Origin: Youxingia wuxianensis
GTDB taxonomy: Bacteria > Bacillota > Clostridia > Oscillospirales > Ruminococcaceae
Reading direction: 5' to 3'
Assembly (NCBI RefSeq): GCF_014385085.1
Contig: NZ_JACRTD010000002.1
Coordinates: 310,001-374,000, forward strand
DNA length: 64,000 bases
The notes beneath the pieces were generated by a model. That model made no database searches. It saw nothing but the letters and a program-made list of their open reading frames with translations, and had not been told where the DNA came from. Below, piece by piece: positions 1-8,103 of this stretch; position 1 is the stretch's first letter, and every line of letters begins with the position of its first letter. The position numbers and the translations under genes are program-made.

Positions 1-14
1 GGGAACAGGCAACC

Positions 15-1256
15 ATGATTAACATTGCTGTGTTGGGTTATGGAGTAGTAGGCTCCGGCGTAGTGGAAGTTTTTTATAAAAACCGGGAGAGCATCCAGAA
101 AAAGGCCGGACAGGAAATGGAGATCAAATATATCTTAGATGTAAGAGACTTTCCTGACAGCCCATATAAAGATAAATTTGTAAAAGATTTTGATATTATC
201 GCAAACGATGAAAGCGTAAAAGTGGTAGCTGAGGTGATCGGCGGCATTGAACCCTCATATACCTTTGTAAAAACCTGCCTGGAAAAGGGCAAAAGCGTAG
301 TTACTTCCAATAAGGAGCTGGTGGCGTCCAAAGGCGCTGAACTGCTGGCAGTGGCGAAAGAGCATCACGTAAACTTCTTTTTTGAGGCCAGTGTAGGCGG
401 CGGGATCCCCATTATCCGTCCTCTTCATATGTGCCTTGCCGCCAATGAGATTGTGGAGATTGAAGGAATTTTAAACGGTACCACCAACTTCATTCTAACC
501 AAAATGATCCGGGAAAATATGTCTTTTGAAGCGGCGCTTAAGATGGCGCAGGAACTGGGATATGCGGAACGCAACCCGGCGGCGGATATCGAAGGGCATG
601 ACGCCTGCCGCAAAATTTGTATTCTGGCGTCGCTGTCCTTTGGAAGCCATGTGTATCCGCAAGATGTGTATACCAAGGGAATTACTCAGATTACCCCGGA
701 AGATGTGGCTTATGCGGAGAGCTGCGATAGTGTGATTAAATTGATCGGCCGAGCCAAAAAAATGGAGGATGGACGGATTTCCGCTATGGTATGCCCCATG
801 TTTGTCAGCCATGAAAGTCAGCTTTCCACCGTAGACGATGTATTTAACGGAATTTTAGTGAAAGGCGACGCCACCGGCGACGTAGTATTTTACGGAAAGG
901 GCGCAGGCAAGCTGCCTACTGCCTCCGCTGTGGTAGGGGATATTGTAGATTGTGCCAAAGCTACAGACACCAGTACCTCTCTTCATTGGGAACCTTCTGA
1001 GGGCAAAAATGTGGTGGATAAAAGCGAAAATGAAACCGCTATGTATCTGCGAGTGAAATCCGATGAGGTCAAGGTATTGGATGTAGCGAGAAAATTGCTG
1101 GGGGATATCCGAGTACTTTCCCGAGAAGGCCAGCCATCGGATGAATTTGCCTTTATTACCCCGATTGCCAAAGAAGCGGTGATTGACGCTGCGATTTCCA
1201 GGCTGGAAAGCATGGGAGCGGAGATTTTAGGCGAGGTTAGAATACTGGAATGTTAG
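15..1256 (+). CDS. hom: Homoserine dehydrogenase
   Basis: Reduces aspartate semialdehyde to homoserine with NAD(P)H, the branch-point step towards threonine and methionine; cytosolic. The N-terminus holds the Rossmann motif GYGVVG (residues 8-13). The family signature GILNGTTNFI lies near residues 150-160 and an AADIEGHDACRK stretch near 190-200. The last ~70 residues (MYLRVKSDEVKVLDVARKLL onward) look like the regulatory ACT domain, and 413 residues is normal for the ACT-containing bacterial form. The start is ATG with GGGAACAGG upstream at the window edge, so the promoter is outside. It overlaps thrB by 7 bases, which implies translational coupling, and lysC follows on the same strand. Confidence 0.95.
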   Translation: MINIAVLGYGVVGSGVVEVFYKNRESIQKKAGQEMEIKYILDVRDFPDSPYKDKFVKDFDIIANDESVKVVAEVIGGIEPSYTFVKTCLEKGKSVVTSNKELVASKGAELLAVAKEHHVNFFFEASVGGGIPIIRPLHMCLAANEIVEIEGILNGTTNFILTKMIRENMSFEAALKMAQELGYAERNPAADIEGHDACRKICILASLSFGSHVYPQDVYTKGITQITPEDVAYAESCDSVIKLIGRAKKMEDGRISAMVCPMFVSHESQLSTVDDVFNGILVKGDATGDVVFYGKGAGKLPTASAVVGDIVDCAKATDTSTSLHWEPSEGKNVVDKSENETAMYLRVKSDEVKVLDVARKLLGDIRVLSREGQPSDEFAFITPIAKEAVIDAAISRLESMGAEILGEVRILEC

Positions 1257-2164
1257 AAAACGCGGCGAAAAGGATAAAAATAAAAATTCCCGCAACCAGC
1301 GCCAATATTGGTCCGGGTTTCGATTCTATCGGCCTTGCGGTGAATTTATATAACTATGTGATTATGGAACCATGGGACGGAATTGATATCGCCGCTTTGG
1401 ACGGGATAAAAATACCAACGGATGAAACCAACCTAATTTATACTACGGCAAAACATTTGTATGAAATTTGCGGGGTAAAATTTACCGGCATGAAAATCCG
1501 ACAGGTCAATAACATTCCCTTTGCCAGAGGCCTGGGAAGCAGCTCCGCTTGTATTATCGGCGGACTGAAAGGGGCGAATACCCTGTTGGGGAATTTAGTG
1601 GAGGACGACCAGCTGATCAATATCGCCGCGTCTATTGAAGGTCATCCGGACAACTCTACTCCAGCGCTGACAGGCGGGCTGGTGACCTCAGTAATGGATC
1701 AGGGAAGAGTTTATTATGTGAAACAAGAGATCAAAAACGATCTTCATTTTGTAGCGATTATTCCGGATTTTGAACTGAAAACCTCTCGGGCGCGGGCTGT
1801 GCTTCCGGACATGATCCCAAGAAAACACGGGGTATTTAATCTTTCCCGCGCCGCGTTGATGTCAGTATCTTTGTACAGCGGAAATTACCAGAACTTACGG
1901 GTAGCGGCGGACGACCGGATACACCAGCCTTACCGGTTAGGACTGATTTCCCATGGCAAAGAAGTTATGGAGCACTGCTATCAATTGGGGGCGTACGCCG
2001 CCTTTATCAGCGGCGCCGGCTCCACGCTCATGGCGATCGTAGACGCCAAAAAAGAACAGTTTGCCCAGCAGATGATATTTTGGCTGGGAGAAGAGGGGCT
2101 TTCAGGCTGGCAGGTGCATACACTGGAAATAGATAATGTAGGAACTGTGGTAGAAAGCGAATAA
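1250..2164 (+). CDS. thrB: Homoserine kinase (GHMP family)
   Basis: Phosphorylates homoserine to O-phosphohomoserine, the substrate of threonine synthase (found at 62.7-63.9 kb on the other strand). GHMP features are clear: the N-terminal PATSANIGPGFDSIGLA segment, the glycine/serine-rich ATP loop PFARGLGSSSACIIGG (about residues 91-106) and the C-terminal SGAGSTLMA motif. The 304-residue length fits ThrB. It starts inside the last codons of hom (hom-thrB overlap), so the two are almost certainly translated together. Confidence 0.94.
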   Translation: MLENAAKRIKIKIPATSANIGPGFDSIGLAVNLYNYVIMEPWDGIDIAALDGIKIPTDETNLIYTTAKHLYEICGVKFTGMKIRQVNNIPFARGLGSSSACIIGGLKGANTLLGNLVEDDQLINIAASIEGHPDNSTPALTGGLVTSVMDQGRVYYVKQEIKNDLHFVAIIPDFELKTSRARAVLPDMIPRKHGVFNLSRAALMSVSLYSGNYQNLRVAADDRIHQPYRLGLISHGKEVMEHCYQLGAYAAFISGAGSTLMAIVDAKKEQFAQQMIFWLGEEGLSGWQVHTLEIDNVGTVVESE

Positions 2165-2260
2165 CACCAGGTTGTGTTGTTTGTTGCCATACAGAGGGAA
2201 GTTCCCTCCCGCGCTCAGGCGCGATATCAACAGATAAAAGTAATCTTGGAGGTTTAGGGC

Positions 2261-3466
2261 ATGAATTTAGTAGTACAAAAATTCGGCGGTACCTCAGTAG
2301 CCAATGCAGAACGGCTGTTTAATGTTGCCCAGATTGTAACTGATACATATCAGAAGGGCAATAATGTAGTTGTGGTTGTTTCTGCACAGGGAGATACTAC
2401 CGATGATTTAATCACAAAAGCGGGGGAGATTAATCCGAACCCGTCCAAAAGAGAAATGGATGTACTGCTTTCCACCGGAGAGCAAATTTCTATGTCGCTG
2501 TTAGCGATGGCGATCGAACGGATGGGATTTCCAGTAATTTCTCTTACCGGATGGCAGGCGGGATTCTTAACTGATTCCACCCATGGAAGTTCCCGTATCC
2601 GCAGAATCAATAAAGAGCGTATTGACAACGAGCTATCCAAACGCAATATCGTGATTGTAGCGGGGTTTCAAGGGATCAACCGCTACGATGATATCACCAC
2701 TCTAGGCCGGGGCGGCTCGGATACCAGCGCCGTGGCGCTGGCGGCGGTGCTGCATGCGGATCTGTGCCAGATTTATACAGATGTAGACGGAGTATACACT
2801 GCGGACCCAAGATTGGTAAAGAATGCTAAAAAACTAGATGAAATCACTTATGACGAAATGCTGGAACTTGCGTCTTTAGGCGCCCAGGTACTGCATAACC
2901 GGTCGGTAGAAATGGCCAAAAAATACAATGTAAACCTGGAAGTGCTCTCCAGCCTTACAAGAAATCCTGGCACAAAGATTAAGGAGGTTGTTAAAGTGGA
3001 AAAAATGCTTATCAGAGGTGTAGCAAGGGACAATGATGTGGCCCGTATTTCAATCTTGGGGGTCCCGGATCAGCCAGGTATCGCTTTTAAAATCTTCTCT
3101 CAGCTAGCGGCAAAAAAAGTAAATGTAGATATTATCCTTCAGTCCATTGGCCGGGATAATACTAAAGATATCAGCTTTACCGTATCCCGCTCCCACAAAC
3201 AGTTGGCTCTTGATCTGATGAATGAAATCAATGAGAATATCGGCGGAAAGGGTATCATCTGTGACGACAACATTTCCAAGGTTTCCATTGTGGGTGCCGG
3301 TATGGCAACCAATCCAGGTGTTGCCAGCAAAATGTTTGAAGCGCTTACAGAGGCGAATGTCAATATTCAGATGATCAGCACCAGTGAAATTAAAATTTCT
3401 GTTTTGATTGAGCTGGCAGATTCAGAAAAAGCAGTTAACGCGATTCATGCTGCGTTTGAAGTGTAA
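2261..3466 (+). CDS. lysC: Aspartate kinase, alpha subunit
   Basis: Phosphorylates aspartate, the first step of lysine, threonine and methionine synthesis. The N-terminus carries the kinase signature VQKFGGTSVANAERL; the core contains GFQGIN and TTLGRGGSDTSAVALAA. The C-terminal ~155 residues hold two ACT domains (ARISILGVPDQPGIAF and VSIVGAGMATNPGVAS) for feedback control. The start is ATG behind TTGGAGG. The 401-residue length matches the Bacillus LysC alpha type, a monofunctional enzyme separate from hom. The 96-base gap after thrB holds two small inverted repeats but is too short for a lysine riboswitch. An internal start for a beta subunit is listed separately. Confidence 0.95.
   Translation: MNLVVQKFGGTSVANAERLFNVAQIVTDTYQKGNNVVVVVSAQGDTTDDLITKAGEINPNPSKREMDVLLSTGEQISMSLLAMAIERMGFPVISLTGWQAGFLTDSTHGSSRIRRINKERIDNELSKRNIVIVAGFQGINRYDDITTLGRGGSDTSAVALAAVLHADLCQIYTDVDGVYTADPRLVKNAKKLDEITYDEMLELASLGAQVLHNRSVEMAKKYNVNLEVLSSLTRNPGTKIKEVVKVEKMLIRGVARDNDVARISILGVPDQPGIAFKIFSQLAAKKVNVDIILQSIGRDNTKDISFTVSRSHKQLALDLMNEINENIGGKGIICDDNISKVSIVGAGMATNPGVASKMFEALTEANVNIQMISTSEIKISVLIELADSEKAVNAIHAAFEV
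2996..3466 (+). CDS. lysC: Aspartate kinase beta subunit from an internal in-frame start
   Basis: Inside lysC a perfect AAGGAGG (2981-2987) sits 8 bases before an in-frame GTG at 2996, codon 246 of the alpha frame; an in-frame ATG follows at 3005. Starting here gives a 156-residue protein made of the two ACT domains only. In Bacillus subtilis aspartokinase II the beta subunit is made from an internal start at about the same codon (established knowledge). The ribosome site is seen directly; use of the start is inferred. Confidence 0.7.
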   Translation: MEKMLIRGVARDNDVARISILGVPDQPGIAFKIFSQLAAKKVNVDIILQSIGRDNTKDISFTVSRSHKQLALDLMNEINENIGGKGIICDDNISKVSIVGAGMATNPGVASKMFEALTEANVNIQMISTSEIKISVLIELADSEKAVNAIHAAFEV

Positions 3467-3484
3467 GCATGATAATAAGATAAT

Positions 3485-3525
3485 AAAAGCTCCCGAAAGA
3501 TACATCTTTCGGGAGCTTTTTCTCA
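3485..3525. terminator. Bidirectional terminator between lysC and the flavin lipoprotein
   Basis: A 16-bp perfect stem (3485-3500 with 3505-3520, loop TACA) is flanked by an A-run on the left and a T-run on the right. It can therefore end transcription of lysC (+) and of the convergent lipoprotein gene (-). Confidence 0.9.
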
Positions 3526-3526
3526 T

Positions 3527-4846
3527 TTACTGTGCCAAGGAAGAAGTGGAAGCGTCCGCAGAAGAACTGCTGCTGGAAGAGGAAGGCGCTTCCACCTGTA
3601 CCCGCTCTACCTCAAGGATGCTGTCTGTATCGCCAGCGGTAGCGGCGGTAGCCAGCAGCTCGCCTAGAAGAAGCTTAAAGCTGTTGGAGGAAACGGTGGC
3701 GCCGGTGATATTATCTACCTTAGTCACATCTCCATCCGCTTTTCCCCAGCTGTCTATTAAGTCCTTGGTATATTGTTTGGGATTGGTTCCAGTTTTTTCG
3801 GTCATTTTAGTTTCCAGATCTGCATCTTGGGATTTAAATCTATTTTCATCCTCCTGGTGGAAAGCGTCAAACTGCTTGATAGTAACCGCGCCGTCCTCCA
3901 CCTGGATAACGATATATTCTTTCCAGCCATTTTCATCAAAATCTTTGAACTGGGCGCGGTATTCGCCGTCCACATATTGGTTAACGATAATATCCTTTTC
4001 GCCGCCGCTCATCATAGAGGCAAACAGGGGGCCCATCAGCTTTTTAAACGCTTTGGTCGCCGGCGCGCCGCCAGTAGGAGTTACGATACCGTCCAGCGAG
4101 TAACCGGCGTTTTTAAAGCTATCCACAATAGCCGGATAATAGGTAGCAGGGGCTGCCGCTACGCCTTCAGCATTAAGTTCCGCATCCAGGGTAATCAGCT
4201 GGGTTTCATCTTTTTCACTCACAGCGTTATATTCAATTGAAACAAATTCATCGTTGGCCACAGAGAGTTTTACATAAGCTCTCCAGCCCTGGGGATTAAA
4301 GTCTGGCATACATGCCAAATAATCTCCATCCGCATAACGAGTGGAAAAGCTTATCGGCTGTGTATTTCCGGTCTTAGCGTTTTCCAGAATATCGGACATC
4401 ATACGGATAAAACGGTAGGTATGTTCCTCCTGACCTTCTATCGGTTTGAGCTTTGTAATATCTTTGTCCGCCTCTTCAAAAGCTTTGGTAATAGAATGTG
4501 TAAATTCCGCCTGTGTTTCTTGTGGTTGGGAATCTTGGTCGGAGGAAGCGTCAGAGGACACGGCGCTCTGCGCGGTATCCGCCTCAGAGGAAGCTGGCTC
4601 CGATTTATAAGAATAACTCTTAATTTCGATTACGTCGTTTACGATCTGTACCGTCAGGCTTTCCATATTTCCATCCTGAGCTGGAATGGTAAACTGCGCT
4701 TCATAAGTACCATCCTGATACACATAAACCGGTTCAGGCTCCGGCTCTGGTTCTGGAACGACTGGTTCCGGTTCCTGGGGAGTACAAGCCGCCAATAAAC
4801 TAAGTACAAGGGACAGGATAAGTATGATGGAAACGGACTTTTTCAT
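3527..4846 (-). CDS. Lipoprotein with three FMN-binding-like repeats and one flavinylation motif
   Basis: Predicted extracytoplasmic lipoprotein: a hydrophobic signal ends in LSLLAAC with the lipobox cysteine at 21, followed by a Pro/Glu-rich linker. Three repeats of about 120 residues start with DGTYEAQF, DGDYLACM and DGEYRAQF (about residues 46, 175 and 298). The third ends in DNITGATVSS (378-387). This matches the ApbE target Dxx(S/T)GAT, so Thr384 is the predicted covalent FMN site. The equivalent positions are degenerate in repeat 2 (DGIVTPT) and lost in repeat 1 (KPIEGQE). Family knowledge points to an electron carrier at the cell surface, as in RnfG/NqrC and flavin-based extracellular electron transfer; the exact role is inference. 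No ApbE or Rnf gene is in the window. It has its own sigma-A promoter. Confidence 0.8.
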   Translation of the reverse strand: MKKSVSIILILSLVLSLLAACTPQEPEPVVPEPEPEPEPVYVYQDGTYEAQFTIPAQDGNMESLTVQIVNDVIEIKSYSYKSEPASSEADTAQSAVSSDASSDQDSQPQETQAEFTHSITKAFEEADKDITKLKPIEGQEEHTYRFIRMMSDILENAKTGNTQPISFSTRYADGDYLACMPDFNPQGWRAYVKLSVANDEFVSIEYNAVSEKDETQLITLDAELNAEGVAAAPATYYPAIVDSFKNAGYSLDGIVTPTGGAPATKAFKKLMGPLFASMMSGGEKDIIVNQYVDGEYRAQFKDFDENGWKEYIVIQVEDGAVTIKQFDAFHQEDENRFKSQDADLETKMTEKTGTNPKQYTKDLIDSWGKADGDVTKVDNITGATVSSNSFKLLLGELLATAATAGDTDSILEVERVQVEAPSSSSSSSSADASTSSLAQ

Positions 4847-4900
4847 CTATCAAATAACCTCCGGAAAATATAGAGTAATAAGATGCGCATTAACTATAAA

Positions 4901-4929
4901 ATTATATCATTGGCAATGGATAAAGTCAA
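4901..4929 (-). promoter_or_regulatory. Promoter of the flavin lipoprotein gene
   Basis: Read on the minus strand, TTGACT (4924-4929), a 17-base spacer and TATAAT (4901-4906): near-consensus sigma-A, 55 bases before the start codon. Confidence 0.8.
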
Positions 4930-4994
4930 TTAGGACGCATTTTTTATAAAGAAAAGTGGAAAAGTAATACTATCATTTTTAACAGCGGGGGAAG

Positions 4995-6371
4995 ATGGAT
5001 ATGCAGCCAAAACATAGGGGACAATGGGCGACTAATTTAGGGTTTATTTTAGCGGCGGCAGGTTCTGCGGTAGGGCTAGGGAATATTTGGAAATTTCCAG
5101 GAAAGGTCGGAGAAAACGGCGGGGCCGCGTTTATTATCGTTTACCTTGCGATTGTCCTTATATTGGGATATACAGTAATGCTGACGGAGTTAACCGTAGG
5201 GCGCGCTACCCAGAAAAATACCGTAGGCGCATTCCGGCAGCTAGATCGCCGATTTACCTGGATCGGCGTCTTAGGAGTCATTACCGGATTTTTTGTCCTG
5301 TCTTATTATAGCGTAGTAGGCGGATGGGTCATGAAGTATATAGTTACCTATCTCACCGGCGGGGACTTCGGGCTGAGCCACGAGGGATATTTTAATCAGT
5401 TTATCGCCAAAATTGGGGAACCGGTAGGCTGGCATTTACTGTTTATGGCTATTGTGGTACTGGTAGTGTTAAAAGGGGTTTCCGGTGGGATCGAAAAGGT
5501 AGGAAAGGTATTTATGCCCGCTTTGTTCCTTTTTTTAATCCTTATCGCCATACGTTCTCTCACCCTGGATGGGGCGCAGGAAGGGATACGTTTTTTGCTG
5601 CGCCCGGATTTTTCCAGCCTGGGGGTAAAAGGGTTTGCCGCCGCATTGGGACAGGCATTTTTTTCTTTATCCCTGGGAATGGGAGTTATGTGCACCTATG
5701 GCTCTTATCTGCCCAAAAACGAAAATCTTTCCAAAAGCGCATTAATTATTTGTGGACTGGATAGTTTGGTAGCACTCATTTCCGCCGCTGCGATTATTCC
5801 GGCAGTATTCTCTACCGGCGCGGATTTGGGAATGGGCAGCGGATTTGCTTTTATTTCCCTGCCGGGGATTTTTGAAAAAATGCCCGCTGGATATTTTTTT
5901 GGCCTTTTGTTTTTTATTATGTTGTTTTTTGCGGCGCTCACTTCGGCTATTTCCATTTTGGAAGGAACCGTGGCTTTTATCAGTGAGGAATTTAGGATAA
6001 AACGCGCTACTGCCGCCATTGCAAGCGCAGCGGCTATGGCTTTGGCAGGAATAGGATACTCCCTGGCAAGCGGCGCGGTGAACCTGCGGGCGCCTTGGTT
6101 TGATTTTGTAAACGGCTGGCATATGATCTCTCTGGCCACTTGGATGGAACTGCTCACCGACAATCTGCTCATGCCTTTGGGAGGACTGGCGTTCTGTATA
6201 TTCGCTGGGTGGATGTGGGGAGTAAAAAATGCAGTAGCGGAAGTGGAGCAGGGAGGAAAATTTAAATTCTATTTAAAAACAATGTTTTCTGTGTCACTGA
6301 AATATATTTGTCCGGCAGCGATTGTGATTATACTATTTTTTACTGTAGGATTGGGAATTGGGCTTAGCTGA
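4995..6371 (+). CDS. Sodium-dependent transporter of the NSS (SNF) family
   Basis: Membrane symporter predicted to import an amino acid or similar solute with Na+. The N-terminus contains the family signature GSAVGLGNIWKFP (about residues 23-35), which forms the Na+/substrate site of TM1 in LeuT-type proteins, followed by GGAAFIIVYL. About 11-12 hydrophobic segments fill the 458 residues, close to the bacterial LeuT/MhsT size. The start could be ATG 4995 or ATG 5001; the GGGGGAAG site just upstream suits 5001 slightly better. It is a single gene ended by its own terminator. Substrate cannot be read from sequence, though MhsT-type members often take aromatic or hydrophobic amino acids. Confidence 0.9.
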   Translation: MDMQPKHRGQWATNLGFILAAAGSAVGLGNIWKFPGKVGENGGAAFIIVYLAIVLILGYTVMLTELTVGRATQKNTVGAFRQLDRRFTWIGVLGVITGFFVLSYYSVVGGWVMKYIVTYLTGGDFGLSHEGYFNQFIAKIGEPVGWHLLFMAIVVLVVLKGVSGGIEKVGKVFMPALFLFLILIAIRSLTLDGAQEGIRFLLRPDFSSLGVKGFAAALGQAFFSLSLGMGVMCTYGSYLPKNENLSKSALIICGLDSLVALISAAAIIPAVFSTGADLGMGSGFAFISLPGIFEKMPAGYFFGLLFFIMLFFAALTSAISILEGTVAFISEEFRIKRATAAIASAAAMALAGIGYSLASGAVNLRAPWFDFVNGWHMISLATWMELLTDNLLMPLGGLAFCIFAGWMWGVKNAVAEVEQGGKFKFYLKTMFSVSLKYICPAAIVIILFFTVGLGIGLS

Positions 6372-6380
6372 AAAAGAAGA

Positions 6381-6409
6381 AACCGGCTGGATTTTCCAGC
6401 CGGTTTTTT
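6381..6409 (+). terminator. Terminator of the NSS transporter gene
   Basis: Perfect 10-bp stem AACCGGCTGG / CCAGCCGGTT with a 5-base loop, then a T-run, 10 bases after the stop codon. Confidence 0.9.
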
Positions 6410-6422
6410 CAAATGATAGCTG

Positions 6423-6451
6423 TTGAAAAATGTCGGTTTTTAAGGTATACT
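6423..6451 (+). promoter_or_regulatory. Promoter of the ATP-grasp gene, overlapping its longest reading frame
   Basis: TTGAAA (6423-6428), 17-base spacer, TATACT (6446-6451). Transcription would begin near 6458, downstream of the first possible ATG at 6430. That ATG is thereby ruled out as the start if this is the promoter. Confidence 0.7.
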
Positions 6452-6471
6452 TAGGTGAATCAAACTTGGAA

Positions 6472-7509
6472 ATGAGTGTTTTTATGCCGAATATAAAATA
6501 TGTGCTGCAGCGGATAACACAGATGGATTATAAATCTATGATAGATACCGCCAAGAAAGTACACATGCGTTCTGGGAAAAATACCATGAGTATCTTTTTT
6601 GATATGATAAAATGTGGGTTCCAGTATCAGGCTGGGTATATGGACTATTGGGTTTTCGAATTTGAAACCCTAACTCCCGCTCAGCGGGCGACTTATATCA
6701 CTCGGGGACAGAATAACCGGTATGTGCGGTTGTTAAATAAAAAAGAAAGCTGGTACAAAATTTCTGATAAAGTAAATTTTTTAAAAATATTTGACGGATA
6801 TCATGGACGGGACTGGATGGATCTTAGGGAACATACCCCGCAGGAATTTGAGGTATTTTGTCAGCAGCATTCTAAAATTGTAGCAAAACTACTGGACGGC
6901 AGCTGCGGCCGGGGGATTGAGTTTTTTGAAACAGGGGATAAAAGCAAGATTGTAGGTCTTTATGATATGCTTTTGGCCGGGAAACGTTACCTAGTGGAAG
7001 AATACCTTACCCAGCATGAACAGATTAATAAGCTGTATCCTATGGCGGTGAATACTATCCGTCTGGTGACGATAAAAAACGGCGATACGGTGCATTTGGT
7101 ATTTGCCTGTATCCGAATAGGCAACGGGAAAGAAGTGGATAATCTTAACAGCGGGGGTATGGCGGCCCTGATTGACATGGAAACAGGAAAGATCAGCACG
7201 CCTGCGGCTGATAAAAATGGTAAAGCTTATGATATCCATCCTTTGACCAAAGTAAAACTAATAGGATATCCGCTGCCCTTTTTTCAAGAGGGGGTGGAGC
7301 TGGTAAAAAAAGCCGCCCTTTTGATCCCGGATTTGGCTTATGTAGGCTGGGACGTGGCCGTCACTCCTACCGGGCCGGTTCTGATTGAAGCCAATGAGTT
7401 TCCAGGCCATGATCTATATCAGTTCCAGGTTCAGCTGGGCCCGGATAAGATCGGATTAATGCCCCGGTTTGATAAAGCCTGCGAAGGGTTAGCGCCGGTC
7501 AATGAATAA
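6472..7509 (+). CDS. ATP-grasp protein of the sugar-transfer-associated type (ATPgrasp_ST-like)
   Basis: An ATP-dependent carboxylate-amine/thiol ligase fold protein. The region KIVAKLLDGSCGRGIEFFE resembles the nucleotide-binding lysine plus glycine loop of ATP-grasp enzymes. The C-terminus VGWDVAVTPTGPVLIEANEFPG is the typical metal-binding end (the E-x-N motif). The family is usually found near glycan or capsule genes, where its substrate is unknown; here it stands alone between two terminators. The longest frame begins at 6430, but the promoter at 6423-6451 argues for ATG 6472 (AGGTG at 6453) or ATG 6484. Function beyond ATP-dependent ligation is not assignable. Confidence 0.75.
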   Translation: MSVFMPNIKYVLQRITQMDYKSMIDTAKKVHMRSGKNTMSIFFDMIKCGFQYQAGYMDYWVFEFETLTPAQRATYITRGQNNRYVRLLNKKESWYKISDKVNFLKIFDGYHGRDWMDLREHTPQEFEVFCQQHSKIVAKLLDGSCGRGIEFFETGDKSKIVGLYDMLLAGKRYLVEEYLTQHEQINKLYPMAVNTIRLVTIKNGDTVHLVFACIRIGNGKEVDNLNSGGMAALIDMETGKISTPAADKNGKAYDIHPLTKVKLIGYPLPFFQEGVELVKKAALLIPDLAYVGWDVAVTPTGPVLIEANEFPGHDLYQFQVQLGPDKIGLMPRFDKACEGLAPVNE

Positions 7510-7511
7510 TA

Positions 7512-7545
7512 AAAAACGGACAGCAATTATTTGCTGTCCGTTTTT
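7512..7545. terminator. Bidirectional terminator between the ATP-grasp gene and the VanZ-like gene
   Basis: 15-bp perfect stem (7512-7526 with 7531-7545) with A-run and T-run on both sides. The stop codon of the VanZ-like gene lies at the loop. Confidence 0.9.
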
Positions 7546-8087
7546 ACTATTTTACTATATGCTGTCCGCCAAAAAGGCCAGCCTGCGGCGGCGCCCAGTG
7601 CATTGAGCAGAATATCGTCTACATCGCTTATTCCCGTGACAAATGTCCATTGGAGAATTTCTAAGCAGAGGGAGCAGCATACGGCGAACACAAGAAAGAC
7701 AAAAAATTTTCGAAGATAGGGCAGAAGCGCAGGCGCCAGCGCACCAAAGGGGACAAACCAGATCATATTTCCCACCACGTGGTACAAAAATGGCCAAAGA
7801 CCGTTTTTTACTTCTGCCAGGGTAGTTTTTAAAGGAATAAACTGAATGGAGCTCAAAGAATGCGCTCTCTCCCAAAAGGAAAAAAAGGAAGTAAAATCCC
7901 GGATTACAATAATTTGTACAAGAGCCGCGATATAACATACAAACACCAGCTCCAAACAAAACCGCCGGTTGAGGAAATTTAGCTTGCCTGTGTTTACCAC
8001 AAGTTCCTTGAAAAACCATAGTATACCAATACACAAAGCAAAGGCCATTGCCCGTCCGGTATACAAGAGGATCCCCTGAAGACCCAT
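7527..8087 (-). CDS. VanZ-like family membrane protein
   Basis: A 186-residue protein with about five hydrophobic segments. VanZ-type features include FIPLKTTLAEVKNG and GNMIWFVPFGALAPAL (polar residues at the start of a helix), then an LEILQWTFVTGISDVDDILLN end with the conserved acidic D-D-x-x-x-N pattern. VanZ of Enterococcus confers low-level teicoplanin resistance, but most family members have no proven function, so no resistance role should be assumed. It begins 16 bases after the ABC ATPase gene and probably ends that transcription unit. Confidence 0.85.
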   Translation of the reverse strand: MGLQGILLYTGRAMAFALCIGILWFFKELVVNTGKLNFLNRRFCLELVFVCYIAALVQIIVIRDFTSFFSFWERAHSLSSIQFIPLKTTLAEVKNGLWPFLYHVVGNMIWFVPFGALAPALLPYLRKFFVFLVFAVCCSLCLEILQWTFVTGISDVDDILLNALGAAAGWPFWRTAYSKIVKTDSK

Positions 8088-8103
8088 ACGATCCGTTCTC
8101 CCC

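Noticed and set aside
2165..2260. Lysine riboswitch before lysC
   Set aside because: The 96-base gap is too short for the five-helix lysine aptamer plus an expression platform; only small inverted repeats are visible.
3408..4240. Plus-strand frames of 231 and 155 codons opposite the flavin lipoprotein gene
   Set aside because: Antisense to a gene with promoter, signal peptide, lipobox and terminator; no ribosome site or recognisable domain.
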